Assembly: GCA_946184295.1 (NCBI GenBank)
Contig: CAMHEZ010000008.1
Span: 1-64,000 of the forward strand
Reading direction: 5' to 3'
Length of the DNA stretch: 64,000 nucleotides
Source: an uncultured Clostridia bacterium
Lineage (GTDB): Bacteria; Bacillota; Clostridia; Oscillospirales; Acutalibacteraceae
The translations under genes were made by a program, and so were the position numbers. Position 1 is the stretch's first letter; each line of letters begins with the position of its first letter. Shown here piece by piece: positions 9,155 to 18,219 of the stretch. The notes under the pieces were generated by a model that was not told the DNA's origin, did not search any database, and worked only from the letters and a program-made list of their open reading frames with translations.

Positions 9155-11086
9155 ATGGGCAGCACAATTGCAGAAAAAATCATCAAAGCGCACCTCGTCG
9201 AGGGCGAAATGATTCAGGGCACCGACATCGGGCTGAGAATCGACCAGACCCTCACGCAGGACGCGACCGGCACCATGGCGTATCTGGAATTTGAGGCGAT
9301 GGGTGTGCCGCGTGTCAAGACCGAGCGCTCGGTGGCCTACATCGACCACAATACGCTCCAGACCGGTTTTGAGAACGCCGACGATCACCGCTTTATCCAG
9401 AGCGTTGCCAAGAAGCACGGTATTTATTTCTCGCGCCCCGGCAACGGTATCTGCCATCAGGTGCATCTCGAACGCTTCGGTATTCCCGGCAAAACCCTCA
9501 TCGGCTCCGACAGCCATACCCCCACGGGCGGCGGCATCGGTATGCTCGCGATGGGCGCCGGCGGTCTGGACGTGGCGGTTGCCATGGGTGGCGGTACTTA
9601 CTATATCACCATGCCCAAGATGGTCCGCATCAACCTCACCGGCAAGCTCTCTCCGTGGGTAGCCGCGAAGGATATCATTCTCGAAGTGCTCCGCAGAATG
9701 TCCGTCAAGGGCGGCGTGGGCAAGATCATCGAATACGGCGGCGAGGGCATCAAGACCCTGTCCGTTCCGGAACGCGCCACCATCACCAACATGGGCGCGG
9801 AGCTGGGTGCGACGACTTCCGTGTTCCCCTCCGACGAAATCACCAAGGCCTTCCTCAAGGCGCAGGGCAGAGAGGGCGACTGGGTGGAACTCAAGGCCGA
9901 CGACGACGCGCATTATGACGAAGTGCTCGACATCGACCTGAGCAAGCTCGAGCCGATGGCCGCCGCGCCGCATATGCCCGATAACGTCAAGACCATCGAC
10001 GAGCTGAAAGGGCAGAAGATCGACCAGGTGCTGATCGGTTCCTGCACCAATTCCAGCTATCTTGACCTCATGCGCGTGGCGCGCATTCTCAAGGGCAAGA
10101 CTGTCCATCCGGACGTCAGCCTCGGCATCGCCCCCGGCTCCAAGCAGGTTTACAACATGCTGGCGCAGAACGGCGCGCTGGCCGACATCATCGCCGCCGG
10201 CGCGCGAATCCTCGAATGTGCCTGCGGCCCCTGTATCGGCATGGGGCAGTCCCCCAATTCCAAGGGCATTTCCCTGCGCACCTTCAACCGCAACTTTGAA
10301 GGCCGCTCCGGCACCAAGGACGGCCAGATTTATCTGGTATCGCCCGAAACGGCCGCTGTTTCCGCCATCGCCGGCGTCTTTGCCGATCCCCGCGAGCTGG
10401 GCGAGGCTGTGGAAATTCCCATGCCCGAGCAGTTCCTCATCAACGACAACATGGTCGTGCCGCCCGCTCCCGTGGAGGAGATGGACAGCGTAGAGATTCT
10501 GCGCGGTCCCAACATCAAGCCCTTCCCGACCAGCGAGCCGCTGCCCGAAACCGTCGCGGCCAAGGCGCTGCTCAAAGTGGGCGATAACATCACGACCGAC
10601 CACATCATGCCGGCCGGCGCCAAGATTCTGCCCTACCGCTCCAATATTCCTTATCTGTCCAACTTCTGCTTCGCGGTCTGTGACGAGCAGTTCCCCGAGC
10701 GCTGCCGCGCCGAGGGCAAGGGCATTATCGTCGGCGGCAGCAACTACGGCCAGGGTTCTTCCCGCGAGCACGCCGCGCTCGTGCCGCTGTATCTCGGCAT
10801 CAAGGCGGTCATCGTGAAGTCCTTCGCCAGAATCCACCTCGCCAACCTTGTCAACGCGGGCATTGTGCCGCTGACCTTCGTCAATGAAGCCGACTATGAC
10901 ACGATCGACCAGATGGACGAGCTGGAAATTCCGGCCATCCGCGACCTGCTGGGCAAGGGTGAAATTACCGTCAACAACAAGACCAAAGGCACCAGTTTCC
11001 AGGTCAACTGCGCCATTTCCGACCGTCAGCGCGATATCATTCTCGCGGGCGGCCTGCTGGATTACACCAGAGAAAGTGTCAAATAA
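9155..11086 (+). CDS. Aconitate hydratase
   Basis: Interconverts citrate and isocitrate with a 4Fe-4S cluster. The 643-residue protein has the cluster cysteines in GSCTNSS and CACGPCIG, the active-site stretch GSDSHTPTGGG, and the swivel-domain motif GGSNYGQGSSREHAA. The length fits the shorter Aquifex-type bacterial aconitases, not the 890-residue AcnA. The ATG at 9155 is chosen because it follows the promoter and an AAGGGG site; the open frame extends further up without translation signals. With citrate synthase and isocitrate dehydrogenase about 20 kb away it completes citrate to 2-oxoglutarate. Control by Rex would tie it to the NADH/NAD+ ratio. Confidence 0.96.
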   Translation: MGSTIAEKIIKAHLVEGEMIQGTDIGLRIDQTLTQDATGTMAYLEFEAMGVPRVKTERSVAYIDHNTLQTGFENADDHRFIQSVAKKHGIYFSRPGNGICHQVHLERFGIPGKTLIGSDSHTPTGGGIGMLAMGAGGLDVAVAMGGGTYYITMPKMVRINLTGKLSPWVAAKDIILEVLRRMSVKGGVGKIIEYGGEGIKTLSVPERATITNMGAELGATTSVFPSDEITKAFLKAQGREGDWVELKADDDAHYDEVLDIDLSKLEPMAAAPHMPDNVKTIDELKGQKIDQVLIGSCTNSSYLDLMRVARILKGKTVHPDVSLGIAPGSKQVYNMLAQNGALADIIAAGARILECACGPCIGMGQSPNSKGISLRTFNRNFEGRSGTKDGQIYLVSPETAAVSAIAGVFADPRELGEAVEIPMPEQFLINDNMVVPPAPVEEMDSVEILRGPNIKPFPTSEPLPETVAAKALLKVGDNITTDHIMPAGAKILPYRSNIPYLSNFCFAVCDEQFPERCRAEGKGIIVGGSNYGQGSSREHAALVPLYLGIKAVIVKSFARIHLANLVNAGIVPLTFVNEADYDTIDQMDELEIPAIRDLLGKGEITVNNKTKGTSFQVNCAISDRQRDIILAGGLLDYTRESVK

Positions 11087-11193
11087 TGGGATGTCAGGGT
11101 GAGGAGCTGTCTGACTGTTTCGGCAGCGCCTCACATAACCGAAACTTTGTAGATATATCTATCCTATAACACGATGGGGAGTTTTGTTTAAAA

Positions 11194-11877
11194 ATGTCTA
11201 AGAACGATAAAATTTCCATGTCGGTGATACGCCGACTTCCCCGCTATTACCGTTTTCTTTTGGAATTGAAAAACAACGGCGCCATGCGTGTTTCCTCGCG
11301 GGAACTGGCGGAGAAAATGGGTTCTTCCGCCTCCCAGATCCGGCAGGACCTGAACTGCTTCGGCGGCTTCGGCCAGCAGGGCTATGGCTACGACGTTCCC
11401 AAGCTGTTTGACGAAATCAGCGCCATACTCGGCCTCGATCACCGTTACAACGCGATTCTGCTGGGTGTGGGCAACCTGGGACGCGCCGTGGTCAATCATG
11501 TGGCGTTTGAATCCCGCGGCTTCAATCTGGTGGCGTTGTTTGACAAGGATCCCAGCGTGGTGGGAGTCGAGATCAAGGGAATGCCCGTCAGGAATGTTGC
11601 CGAGCTGGGCGATTACTGCCGCAGTCATCAGGTGGACGCGGCGTTTCTGTGTCTGCCGCGTGAGAGCGTGGAACCGCTCGCGGAGGTACTCTATGGGTGC
11701 GGCGTGCGCTATTACTGGAATTTCAGCCATTTTGACCTGACCATGAAATTTGACGACGTCATCGTGGAAAATGTTCATCTCAACGACAGCCTGATGACCC
11801 TCTGTTACCGCATTACCGAGGAAAAGTATCCCATGATCGAGGACAAGCCGTCCGAAGAAGCGGACGGAGAAAATTGA
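11194..11877 (+). CDS. rex: Redox-sensing transcriptional repressor Rex
   Basis: Rex is a winged-helix dimer that binds DNA when NADH is low and lets go when NADH rises. The 227-residue protein shows the N-terminal winged helix (SSRELAEKMGSSASQIRQDL) followed by a Rossmann fold with GVGNLGRA near residue 92. FGGFGQQGYGYDV is the typical Rex hinge. The ATG at 11194 follows a GGGGAG site. It lies 107 bases downstream of aconitase on the same strand, and a Rex-like operator sits on the aconitase promoter, so aconitase is a likely direct target. A strong terminator follows. Confidence 0.97.
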   Translation: MSKNDKISMSVIRRLPRYYRFLLELKNNGAMRVSSRELAEKMGSSASQIRQDLNCFGGFGQQGYGYDVPKLFDEISAILGLDHRYNAILLGVGNLGRAVVNHVAFESRGFNLVALFDKDPSVVGVEIKGMPVRNVAELGDYCRSHQVDAAFLCLPRESVEPLAEVLYGCGVRYYWNFSHFDLTMKFDDVIVENVHLNDSLMTLCYRITEEKYPMIEDKPSEEADGEN

Positions 11878-11901
11878 ATTTTTTCAAATTCCCATAATTC
11901 A

Positions 11902-11952
11902 AAAAGCCGCCGTGCCTTTTCCGGAGCAGTCTCCGGGGCACGGCGGCTTTTG
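11902..11952. terminator. Terminator after rex, bidirectional
   Basis: A long stem AAAAGCCGCCGTGCC / GGCACGGCGGCTTTT flanked by A and T runs. It serves rex on the plus strand and the four-helix gene on the minus strand. Confidence 0.9.
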
Positions 11953-11997
11953 ATGTTGGACTGAAGATTGGGAAGGACCCTGCAAAAAAGAGGCCAG

Positions 11998-12357
11998 TCA
12001 GTTATTGTCTTGCTTTGCGGTGTTGAGCGTTGCAACTAAAATCCGTTTGATTGCAAGGCAGTCGTTGATAAGCGAAACGCCCTCTGCTTCGGTGATGTAT
12101 TCGGACATAACCAGCAGTCGCAGCCAATATTCGGTTTCCGCGGTTTCCTTCAAAGCTATATGGAGCTTTGCAATAAAATCCGCTTTGCTCACTCCATATA
12201 TTGCTTCATTGGCATTAGCACCAATAGATGTTCCGCTTCGAACGATTTGCTTGGAGATGATAGTTTCATGCTTTTCTTTAAGAAGATACTGATAGAGCTT
12301 GACAATACGTGAAGCGAATTTCAACGATTTGTCGAGCAGCGGGTTATCGTAGGGCAT
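11998..12357 (-). CDS. Four-helix bundle protein (23S rRNA intervening-sequence type)
   Basis: The 119-residue protein matches the small four-helix family first seen inside 23S rRNA intervening sequences (S23-type). Recognisable parts are LDKSLKFASRIVKLYQYL, SKQIVRSGTSIGANANEA and KTAETEYWLRLL. Family members elsewhere form rings and, as Avd, bind RNA in diversity-generating retroelements. No reverse transcriptase or template repeat is seen here and the gene is not inside an rRNA, so the function is open. The ATG at 12357 has AAGGAG eight bases upstream. The gene is alone on the minus strand. Confidence 0.85.
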   Translation of the reverse strand: MPYDNPLLDKSLKFASRIVKLYQYLLKEKHETIISKQIVRSGTSIGANANEAIYGVSKADFIAKLHIALKETAETEYWLRLLVMSEYITEAEGVSLINDCLAIKRILVATLNTAKQDNN

Positions 12358-12404
12358 GGCAGATTCTCCTTAAATGAAACATGATTAAATAATTAATTTA
12401 AAGA

Positions 12405-12530
12405 AAAAAGAATAAAGAATAGAGAATAAAGAATAATACAGAAACGCCGACGGGGCTGATTTCTTTGTCTTTATTCTTTATTATTTTTTATCTATTCTTT
12501 ATTCTTTGAGCCGCGTTAGCGGCGTTTCTG
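12405..12530. repeat. Heptad tracts in inverted orientation with a crossing inverted repeat
   Basis: GAATAAA/GAATAGA heptads (about 12409-12437) are mirrored by TTATTCT-type heptads (about 12474-12507), giving arms of about 30 bases. A second inverted repeat, CAGAAACGCCG (12439-12449) with CGGCGTTTCTG (12520-12530), interleaves with the first, so the two pairings cross and do not nest. The second arm touches the encoded CCA of the tRNA-Pro. Together with the tRNA and the csoR promoter this accounts for the 450-base gap. Confidence 0.7.
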
Positions 12531-12604
12531 GTCGGAGTGGCGAGACTCGAACTCGCGGCTTCCACATCCCAAATGTGGCGCCCTACCATCTGGGCTACAC
12601 CCCG
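12529..12604 (-). tRNA. tRNA-Pro (anticodon UGG)
   Basis: The minus strand folds as a cloverleaf. The acceptor CGGGGTG pairs with CACTCCG with one G-U. The anticodon stem CCACA/TGTGG encloses the loop TTTGGGA, giving anticodon UGG for proline. The T loop carries GTTCGAGTC. CCA is encoded at 12531-12529. Confidence 0.95.
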
Positions 12605-12734
12605 TTATGATTATCATATGCCGGCGGCGCATATTTGTTACCGCTGCATCGCCAAGTTTACAAGCCCGCATATTATATCATAAATTTATGTCTGTGTCAA
12701 CCGTATGGGAAAATAAAATTTTACTCCCAGCCCC

Positions 12735-12763
12735 TTGACAAATACCCTATAGGGGTATATAAT
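12735..12763 (+). promoter_or_regulatory. csoR-copA promoter with CsoR operator in the spacer
   Basis: TTGACA (12735-12740), 17-base spacer, TATAAT (12758-12763). The spacer holds ATACCC-TAT-AGGGGTAT (12742-12758), a GC-rich dyad in the style of known CsoR operators. Bound CsoR would sit between the -35 and -10 boxes. Confidence 0.88.
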
Positions 12764-12807
12764 TAATCTAAACTAACCGATTACGGAAGGCACAGGAGGG
12801 ACACCCT

Positions 12808-13140
12808 ATGGAAGAACAGGAAAAAACGTGCTGCTGTCACAGCGGGTCCGAGGGGGAAAGCAGCCGGACGAAAAAACGTTCCGACGAGGAATACAAAAGC
12901 CTGATCCACCGGCTCAACCGCATCGAAGGACAGATTCGCGGCATCAAGGGGATGGTGGAACGCAGCGCCTATTGTCCGGATATTCTCATTCAGGTGGCCG
13001 CCGCCAACGCGGCGCTCAATGCTTTCACCAAGGAGCTGCTGGCCAGCCACATCAAAACCTGCGTGGCCGACGATATCCGTCAGGGCAATGATACAACCGT
13101 AGACGAGCTGGTAAACGTACTGCAAAAGCTGATGCGGTGA
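12808..13140 (+). CDS. csoR: Copper-sensing repressor CsoR
   Basis: CsoR is an all-helical tetrameric repressor that leaves DNA when it binds Cu(I). The 110-residue protein has the DUF156 fold (HRLNRIEGQIRGIKGMVE) and the Cu(I) ligand set: a Cys in SAYCPDI, then His and Cys in SHIKTC. An unusual N-terminal extension has CCCH (residues 8-11), which could add a metal site. ACAGGAGGG lies upstream of the ATG. copA follows 27 bases later and the operator lies in the promoter, so the pair is a self-regulated copper export operon. Confidence 0.95.
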   Translation: MEEQEKTCCCHSGSEGESSRTKKRSDEEYKSLIHRLNRIEGQIRGIKGMVERSAYCPDILIQVAAANAALNAFTKELLASHIKTCVADDIRQGNDTTVDELVNVLQKLMR

Positions 13141-13167
13141 TTTTTGGAAACAGGGGGTCTCAAAACA

Positions 13168-15708
13168 ATGGAACAATACAATGTCACCGGCATGAGCTGC
13201 GCCGCGTGCAGCGCGCGCGTGGAAAAAGCCGTGTCGCAGGTCGCGGGCGTGACGGCCTGTTCGGTGAGTTTACTGACCAACTCGATGGGCGTGGAGGGCA
13301 GTGCCGACGCCGCGGCGGTGATCGCGGCAGTGCGGGAGGCGGGCTACGGCGCGTCGCTCAAGGGAGCCGTGCCGTCAGGCGTTGCGACAGCGTCGGGCGA
13401 TGACGCCTTGAAAGACACCGAAACGCCGGTTTTGAAAAAACGGCTGATTGCCTCGCTGGGCTTCCTGCTCGTGCTGATGTACTTTTCGATGGGACACATG
13501 ATGTGGGGCTTGCCGCTGCCGTCTTTTTTCGAGGGCAATCACGTGGCGATGGGGCTGGTGCAACTGCTGCTGGCTGTCATCGTCATGGTCATCAATCAGA
13601 AATTCTTCATCAGCGGGTTCAAAAGTCTGCTCCACAAAGCGCCCAATATGGACACGCTGGTGGCGCTGGGGTCTGGCGCGTCGTTTGTCTACAGCGTTTA
13701 CGCGCTTTTCGCCATGACCGGCGCGCAGGTCAGGGGCGACATGGAAGCCGTCATGGGCTATATGGACGAGTTTTATTTTGAATCCGCCGCCATGATTCTC
13801 GCGCTGATTACCGTGGGCAAGATGCTGGAAGCGCGTTCCAAGGGCAAAACCACCGACGCGCTCAAAAGCCTGATGAGACTCGCACCCAAAACGGCGGTCC
13901 TGCTCCGCGACGGCGCAGAAGTCGCCGTTCCCATCGAACAGGTGCATAAGGGCGATGTGTTCGTGGTGCGTCCGGGGGAGCATATTCCCGTGGACGGCCG
14001 GGTCAGGGACGGCGTGAGCGCGGTCAACGAATCCGCACTCACAGGGGAGAGTGTTCCCGTGGATAAGGCGGCGGGCGACAGCGTTTCCGCCGGTACGGTC
14101 AATCAGTCCGGCTTCCTGCAATGCGAGGCTACCGACGTTGGGGCGGACACAACACTTTCCAAAATCATTCAGATGGTGAGCGACGCCGCCGCGACCAAGG
14201 CGCCCATCGCCAAGATTGCCGACAAGGTTTCGGGCGTCTTTGTGCCGACTGTCATTGTCATCGCGCTGGTGACGACGGCGGTCTGGCTGCTGCTCGGACA
14301 AAGCGTGGGCTTCGCGCTGGCGCGGGGGATTTCGGTGCTGGTTATCAGCTGCCCCTGTGCGCTGGGACTTGCCACGCCGGTGGCCATCATGGTGGGCAAC
14401 GGCATGGGCGCCCGGCAGGGGATTCTCTTCAAAACGGCCGCCTCGCTCGAGGAGACCGGACGCGTGCAGATCGTGGCGCTCGACAAAACCGGCACCGTCA
14501 CCGAGGGCGAACCCAAGGTGACGGATATCCTGCCCGCGGAGGGCGTGAGTGAGGAGGCATTGCTCACCGCAGCCTTTGCGCTCGAGCACAGGAGCGAACA
14601 TCCGCTGGCAAAGGCCATTGTCGCCGCAGCCGGGGAAAGACAGCTTGTGGCGCCCGACGTAAGCGATTTCCGGGCGCTGCCGGGCAACGGTCTGACTGCT
14701 GCGCTGGACGGCGCTGCGCTGGCAGGCGGCCATTTCAAATTCATCTCGGAACACACGACGCTCCCCGCAGACATGCACACCGCATACGAGACACTTTCCG
14801 CTCAGGGCAAAACACCGCTGTTCTTTGCCAGGGGGGGCCGGTTCATCGGTATCATCGCGGTTGCCGATACCCTTAAGCCCGACAGCCCGCAGGCGGTGAA
14901 GGAATTGCAGAACATGGGCATTCGCGTGGTCATGCTGACCGGCGACAACGAGCGCACCGCGCAGGCCGTCGGCGCACAGGCGGGTGTGGACGACGTGGTC
15001 GCGGGGGTGCTGCCTGACGGCAAAGAGAGCGTTATCCGGGAATTGCAGGCCTATGGAAAGGTCGCCATGGTGGGCGACGGCATCAACGACGCGCCGGCGC
15101 TGACCCGCGCTGACATCGGCATCGCCATCGGCACGGGGACGGACATTGCCATCGACGCGGCGGACGTGGTACTCATGAAAAGCCGCCTGAGCGACGTTCC
15201 GGCGGCGATTCGCCTGAGCCGCGCCACGCTGCGGAATATTCATCAGAACCTGTTTTGGGCGTTCTTCTACAATGCCGTCGGGATTCCGCTGGCGGCGGGG
15301 GTCTGGATCGGCCTCTTCGGCTGGAAGCTCAACCCCATGTTCGGCGCGGCGGCGATGAGCCTGTCGAGCTTCTGTGTTGTATCCAACGCCCTGCGGCTGA
15401 ATCTCTTCAAAATGCACAGCAGCAGGCGGGATAAAATCATCAAACCGATTGAGCATTTCTCAATCGCATCTGTCAAGGAGGAAGAAACCATGTTTGGCAA
15501 GAACAAAAAGACAATCAAGGTCGAGGGCATGATGTGCGAGCACTGTGAGGCCAGAGTGAAGCAGTGTCTGGAGGCACTCGACGAGGTGGAAAAGGCGGAG
15601 GTCAGCCACAAGAAGGGCACCGCCGTCGTCACCTACAAAGACAGCGAGCCGTCCGACGCGCTGCTGAAATCCACCGTTGAAGCGCAGGGTTACAAGGTTG
15701 TGGAATAG
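13168..15708 (+). CDS. copA: Copper-exporting P1B-type ATPase with C-terminal CopZ-like domain
   Basis: Pumps Cu(I) out of the cell using ATP. The 846-residue protein has an N-terminal heavy-metal domain (GMSCAACS, residues 8-15), eight predicted membrane helices, the transport motif [11 protein letters not shown] near residue 394, the phosphorylation motif DKTGT near 438, SEHPLAKAI, and [10 protein letters not shown] near 636. After the last helices a linker leads to a second heavy-metal domain of about 70 residues (GMMCEHCEA near 787), which looks like a whole CopZ chaperone. The ATG at 13168 is preferred over 13144 because AGGGGGT precedes it. A perfect ribosome site lies before the Met of the C-terminal domain. 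The C-terminal position of that domain is odd for CopA, though similar layouts are known in gut Clostridia. Confidence 0.95.
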   Translation: MEQYNVTGMSCAACSARVEKAVSQVAGVTACSVSLLTNSMGVEGSADAAAVIAAVREAGYGASLKGAVPSGVATASGDDALKDTETPVLKKRLIASLGFLLVLMYFSMGHMMWGLPLPSFFEGNHVAMGLVQLLLAVIVMVINQKFFISGFKSLLHKAPNMDTLVALGSGASFVYSVYALFAMTGAQVRGDMEAVMGYMDEFYFESAAMILALITVGKMLEARSKGKTTDALKSLMRLAPKTAVLLRDGAEVAVPIEQVHKGDVFVVRPGEHIPVDGRVRDGVSAVNESALTGESVPVDKAAGDSVSAGTVNQSGFLQCEATDVGADTTLSKIIQMVSDAAATKAPIAKIADKVSGVFVPTVIVIALVTTAVWLLLGQSVGFALARGISVLVISCPCALGLATPVAIMVGNGMGARQGILFKTAASLEETGRVQIVALDKTGTVTEGEPKVTDILPAEGVSEEALLTAAFALEHRSEHPLAKAIVAAAGERQLVAPDVSDFRALPGNGLTAALDGAALAGGHFKFISEHTTLPADMHTAYETLSAQGKTPLFFARGGRFIGIIAVADTLKPDSPQAVKELQNMGIRVVMLTGDNERTAQAVGAQAGVDDVVAGVLPDGKESVIRELQAYGKVAMVGDGINDAPALTRADIGIAIGTGTDIAIDAADVVLMKSRLSDVPAAIRLSRATLRNIHQNLFWAFFYNAVGIPLAAGVWIGLFGWKLNPMFGAAAMSLSSFCVVSNALRLNLFKMHSSRRDKIIKPIEHFSIASVKEEETMFGKNKKTIKVEGMMCEHCEARVKQCLEALDEVEKAEVSHKKGTAVVTYKDSEPSDALLKSTVEAQGYKVVE
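15475..15492 (+). promoter_or_regulatory. Internal ribosome site before the CopZ-like domain of copA
   Basis: AAGGAGG (15475-15481), eight bases, then ATG (15490-15492) in the copA frame. Starting here would give a free CopZ-like protein of 72 residues. The linker codons around it encode SVKEEETM. Confidence 0.6.
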
Positions 15709-15743
15709 GCGCCGGGATACCGGACAAGGTCGGGCAAAAAAAC

Positions 15744-15776
15744 AGAGCCTTTTCACCGTTGCGGTGAGAAGGCTCT
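15744..15776. terminator. Bidirectional terminator between copA and the LRR gene
   Basis: AGAGCCTTTTCACC / GGTGAGAAGGCTCT with a GTTGC loop, an A run on the left and a short T run on the right, between convergent genes. Confidence 0.85.
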
Positions 15777-15781
15777 TTGTG

Positions 15782-17221
15782 CTACTTGGTGATAATGCAG
15801 TTGGGCAATGCTTCCTGCAAGGTTTTGAGATCTTCCTTGCTGACGGCGGTGCCGCTGAGATTGAGGTCGTTCAGGGCGGTCAGTCCGGACAGCGCGGTGA
15901 CGTCGGCGAGGTGATGGTTGTCACTCAGGTCCAGAATTTGCAAGTTCGTCATAGTGCTGAGCGCCGTGACCGAATTAATGTCGTTGTTGGACAATCCCAG
16001 CGTGGTGAGTTTGGTGAGATTCACCAAGGGGGCCAGATCGTCCACGTCGTTGCTGGCCAGTTCGAGCGAATTGAGTTCGGTGAGATTGGCGAGCGGCGCC
16101 AGATCGTCAATCCGGTTGCTGTAGGCCACCAGCTTCCGGAGCCGCGTCATGTTTTCCAGCGGGTAGATTTCATCAATCATGTTGCCGCTGATATCCAGCT
16201 CCTCCATCGCCACCATGTCCGACAACGGGGTAATATCCGAAAGCTGGCCGTTGGAGGCGAGTTTCAGGTCGGTGAGGTTGGTCAGGTCGGCAAGCGGCTG
16301 AATGTCTGTGAGTTTGTTCGAGCTGAGATTCAGTTCGGTGAGCAGTGAGCACCGCTTGAGCGCGGAGATATCCGTGATGTCGTTGTTGTTTAAAAACAGA
16401 CTCTTGACCAGGAAGCAATAAGAGAGGCCGTTGATATCCGCGCTTTTCAATCCCTTGCCCACGACCTCGATATAATCCGCGTCGGTGCGGATTTTTTGTC
16501 CGCCGATTTTGACGGTCTCGGGAATGACATATTCGGTTTTTTTGTTGGAACCCTGATTCTGTGAACCGGTGCGTTTGGTGGTCACAGCGAAAATCACGAC
16601 CGTGAGCATGACCGCAGCCAGCAGCAGGGCGGAAATGACGATGGGGCGGGAGGAATTGCTCTCTTTAGGGGTCTTGCGCAGTTTTTCCTCGTGTTCATCT
16701 TCGCCGTAGCTCAGGTCAAAGGGCCGCGCCGCACCGCGGGATACCGTCTGACCGGCGCTCTGTCTGCGTTCGGGAGCGCCGTTAGAAGCGGCGCTGCGAC
16801 GGGGTGTGCCGCTGCCTGTACGCTCGTCAAAGGAAATGCCCGTGGGACGGGGACGGCGCTGCTGCCGGTCACTGAGAAACTCGTCCGACATAGGGCGGGT
16901 GCTTTCGGAGCCCGGGCGGTGCGCGGTCTGAATATCACCGTGCTGTGTGGGACGCTGGCTGCCGGACTGCCGGTGCTGCCGGTCGGCGGGACGGCTTGTA
17001 CCGCGTGACGCCGGGGCGTTTTGCGCGTGGTTTCTGCGTGCGTCGGACTCGGCGGCAACCGGACGGTTGGACCGCTGTGCGTTATGGGAATTATGAGAAT
17101 TTTGTGAAGCACGCTGCTGTTGGGAATCGCTCCTCGTTCTGCCGGTTGAGGAATTTTTGTTGAATGTGCGCTGCTGACGCTTTGCTTCCGTATTTGAATC
17201 ATTTTGATAATTCCGATCCAA
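15782..17221 (-). CDS. Membrane-anchored leucine-rich repeat protein
   Basis: Three parts are visible. The N-terminal ~190 residues are hydrophilic and very rich in Gln, Ser, Arg and Asn, likely disordered and cytoplasmic. One membrane segment follows (IVISALLLAAVMLTVVIFAV). The outer part carries about nine internalin-type leucine-rich repeats of 21-22 residues (for example LTELNLSSNKLTDIQPLADL). The topology implies that the repeats face outside and bind something, but no partner is suggested. No LPXTG or enzymatic domain is present. I take the TTG at 17221 because GGAGG lies eight bases upstream; a TTG at 17236 is also in frame. Confidence 0.85.
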   Translation of the reverse strand: MDRNYQNDSNTEAKRQQRTFNKNSSTGRTRSDSQQQRASQNSHNSHNAQRSNRPVAAESDARRNHAQNAPASRGTSRPADRQHRQSGSQRPTQHGDIQTAHRPGSESTRPMSDEFLSDRQQRRPRPTGISFDERTGSGTPRRSAASNGAPERRQSAGQTVSRGAARPFDLSYGEDEHEEKLRKTPKESNSSRPIVISALLLAAVMLTVVIFAVTTKRTGSQNQGSNKKTEYVIPETVKIGGQKIRTDADYIEVVGKGLKSADINGLSYCFLVKSLFLNNNDITDISALKRCSLLTELNLSSNKLTDIQPLADLTNLTDLKLASNGQLSDITPLSDMVAMEELDISGNMIDEIYPLENMTRLRKLVAYSNRIDDLAPLANLTELNSLELASNDVDDLAPLVNLTKLTTLGLSNNDINSVTALSTMTNLQILDLSDNHHLADVTALSGLTALNDLNLSGTAVSKEDLKTLQEALPNCIITK

Positions 17222-17415
17222 AAACCATTCCTCCAAATCTCATTCTTTTACAAACATTATAAAACAATATAGCATGAATTTATGAACGGAGTATGAAAAA
17301 TATCAAAACACTCCGAGATGGAGCGGAAACACGGAGAAAAACGTGTTTTTTGGCAGTCTTTCCCGGGTCGGGAAAGCCCGGACAAGAAATATTTGAAAAA
17401 AATCAAAAAAATATG

Positions 17416-17444
17416 TTGCAATTTTTTTGGATTCGTGTTAAAAT
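17416..17444 (+). promoter_or_regulatory. Promoter of rpsT
   Basis: TTGCAA (17416-17421), 17-base spacer, TAAAAT (17439-17444), 39 bases before the rpsT start. Confidence 0.7.
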
Positions 17445-17483
17445 TGAAATACGCGACTGAACCAGATGAAGGAGGTGTCTATT

Positions 17484-17747
17484 ATGCCTAATATTAAGTC
17501 CGCTAAGAAGAGAGTTCTTGTAGCAGCCAACAAAACCGCTCGCAACAAGGCGATCAAGTCCAATCTCAAGACCACTGTGAAGAAGGCTGAGGCCGCTATC
17601 GCGGAGGGTGCAGGCGAGCAGGAGGCGATCCGCCTCGCTATCAAGAGAATCGATCAGGCTTGTGCGAAGGGCATTCTCCACAAGAATACCGCCGCAAGAA
17701 GAAAGTCCAAGCTCGTTCGCAAGCTCAACAGCGCAAAGCAGGCGTAG
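17484..17747 (+). CDS. rpsT: 30S ribosomal protein S20
   Basis: S20 binds 16S rRNA early in 30S assembly. The 87-residue protein begins MPNIKSAKKRVLVAANKTAR, the family signature, and is rich in Lys and Ala throughout with NTAARRKSKLVRKLN at the end. The ATG at 17484 has AAGGAGGTGT upstream, one of the strongest ribosome sites in the window. It is a single-gene unit with its own promoter and terminator, the usual arrangement for rpsT. Confidence 0.98.
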   Translation: MPNIKSAKKRVLVAANKTARNKAIKSNLKTTVKKAEAAIAEGAGEQEAIRLAIKRIDQACAKGILHKNTAARRKSKLVRKLNSAKQA

Positions 17748-17784
17748 TTTTTGGACTGCGATACATGATGCGTATCTTTCGTAA

Positions 17785-17830
17785 AAGGCAGAACGGATTC
17801 ACTGTGTGTCAATCCGTTCTGCTTTTCTTT
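17785..17830 (+). terminator. Terminator of rpsT
   Basis: GCAGAACGGATT / AATCCGTTCTGC with a short loop and a following TTTTCTTTTT. Confidence 0.93.
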
Positions 17831-17882
17831 TTGCCGGTGCAAAAAAAGTGATGAATGTTGTGTGAATTGTACCAATTAATCA

Positions 17883-17911
17883 TTGACAAATGGCAAAAAT
17901 AAAAGTATTAT
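17883..17911 (+). promoter_or_regulatory. Promoter of the small membrane protein gene
   Basis: TTGACA (17883-17888), 17-base spacer, TATTAT (17906-17911), 35 bases before the ATG. Confidence 0.75.
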
Positions 17912-17945
17912 TTAATGGAAATCAAATTCAACAGGGGTGTTTTTT

Positions 17946-18110
17946 ATGATGACAAAGAAGACAGATTCGCTCAGCCTGTGGACCGTTATCGGCCTGATCG
18001 CGGCAGTCGCGGCTGTGGTAGCCTCCGTTACCACCGCGATGATCTTCTTGAAGAAGAAGGAGAAGGAAGACAAGGAACTGGAGGATTACCTCAATTACTC
18101 CATTCAGTAA
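17946..18110 (+). CDS. Small single-span membrane protein, 54 residues
   Basis: A short frame starts MMTKKTDSLSLW, has one membrane helix (about residues 12-33, VIGLIAAVAAVVASVTTAMI), then KKKEKEDKELEDYLNYSIQ. It has a strong promoter and an AGGGGTG ribosome site, so it is very likely expressed. The charge pattern predicts the N-terminus outside or short inside and a basic/acidic tail in the cytoplasm. I recognise no family. It lies just upstream of the response regulator gene and may be co-transcribed with it. Confidence 0.75.
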   Translation: MMTKKTDSLSLWTVIGLIAAVAAVVASVTTAMIFLKKKEKEDKELEDYLNYSIQ

Positions 18111-18219
18111 TTTGCGTTTCCTCAGGAGCGTATCACTTATCAGAAACAGTGCAGCGGGGTTTTTGTCGGTCTCAGGGTCCGGCGGGATTCCGCCGCTTGT
18201 TTTTATCGGAGCGTTTTAC

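Noticed and set aside
8987-11134. 715-codon minus-strand frame over aconitase
   Set aside because: Aconitase on the plus strand is unmistakable; the antisense frame is Gly/His/Arg-rich and has no family match.
11998-12357. Diversity-generating retroelement accessory protein (Avd)
   Set aside because: The fold fits, but there is no reverse transcriptase, template repeat or variable target gene nearby.
13375-15456. 693-codon minus-strand frame over copA
   Set aside because: Shadow of the CopA reading frame; His/Arg/Gly-rich without domains.
15782-17221. Internalin-type wall-anchored surface protein
   Set aside because: The repeats are similar, but there is no signal peptide or LPXTG; the membrane helix is internal with a long cytoplasmic part.
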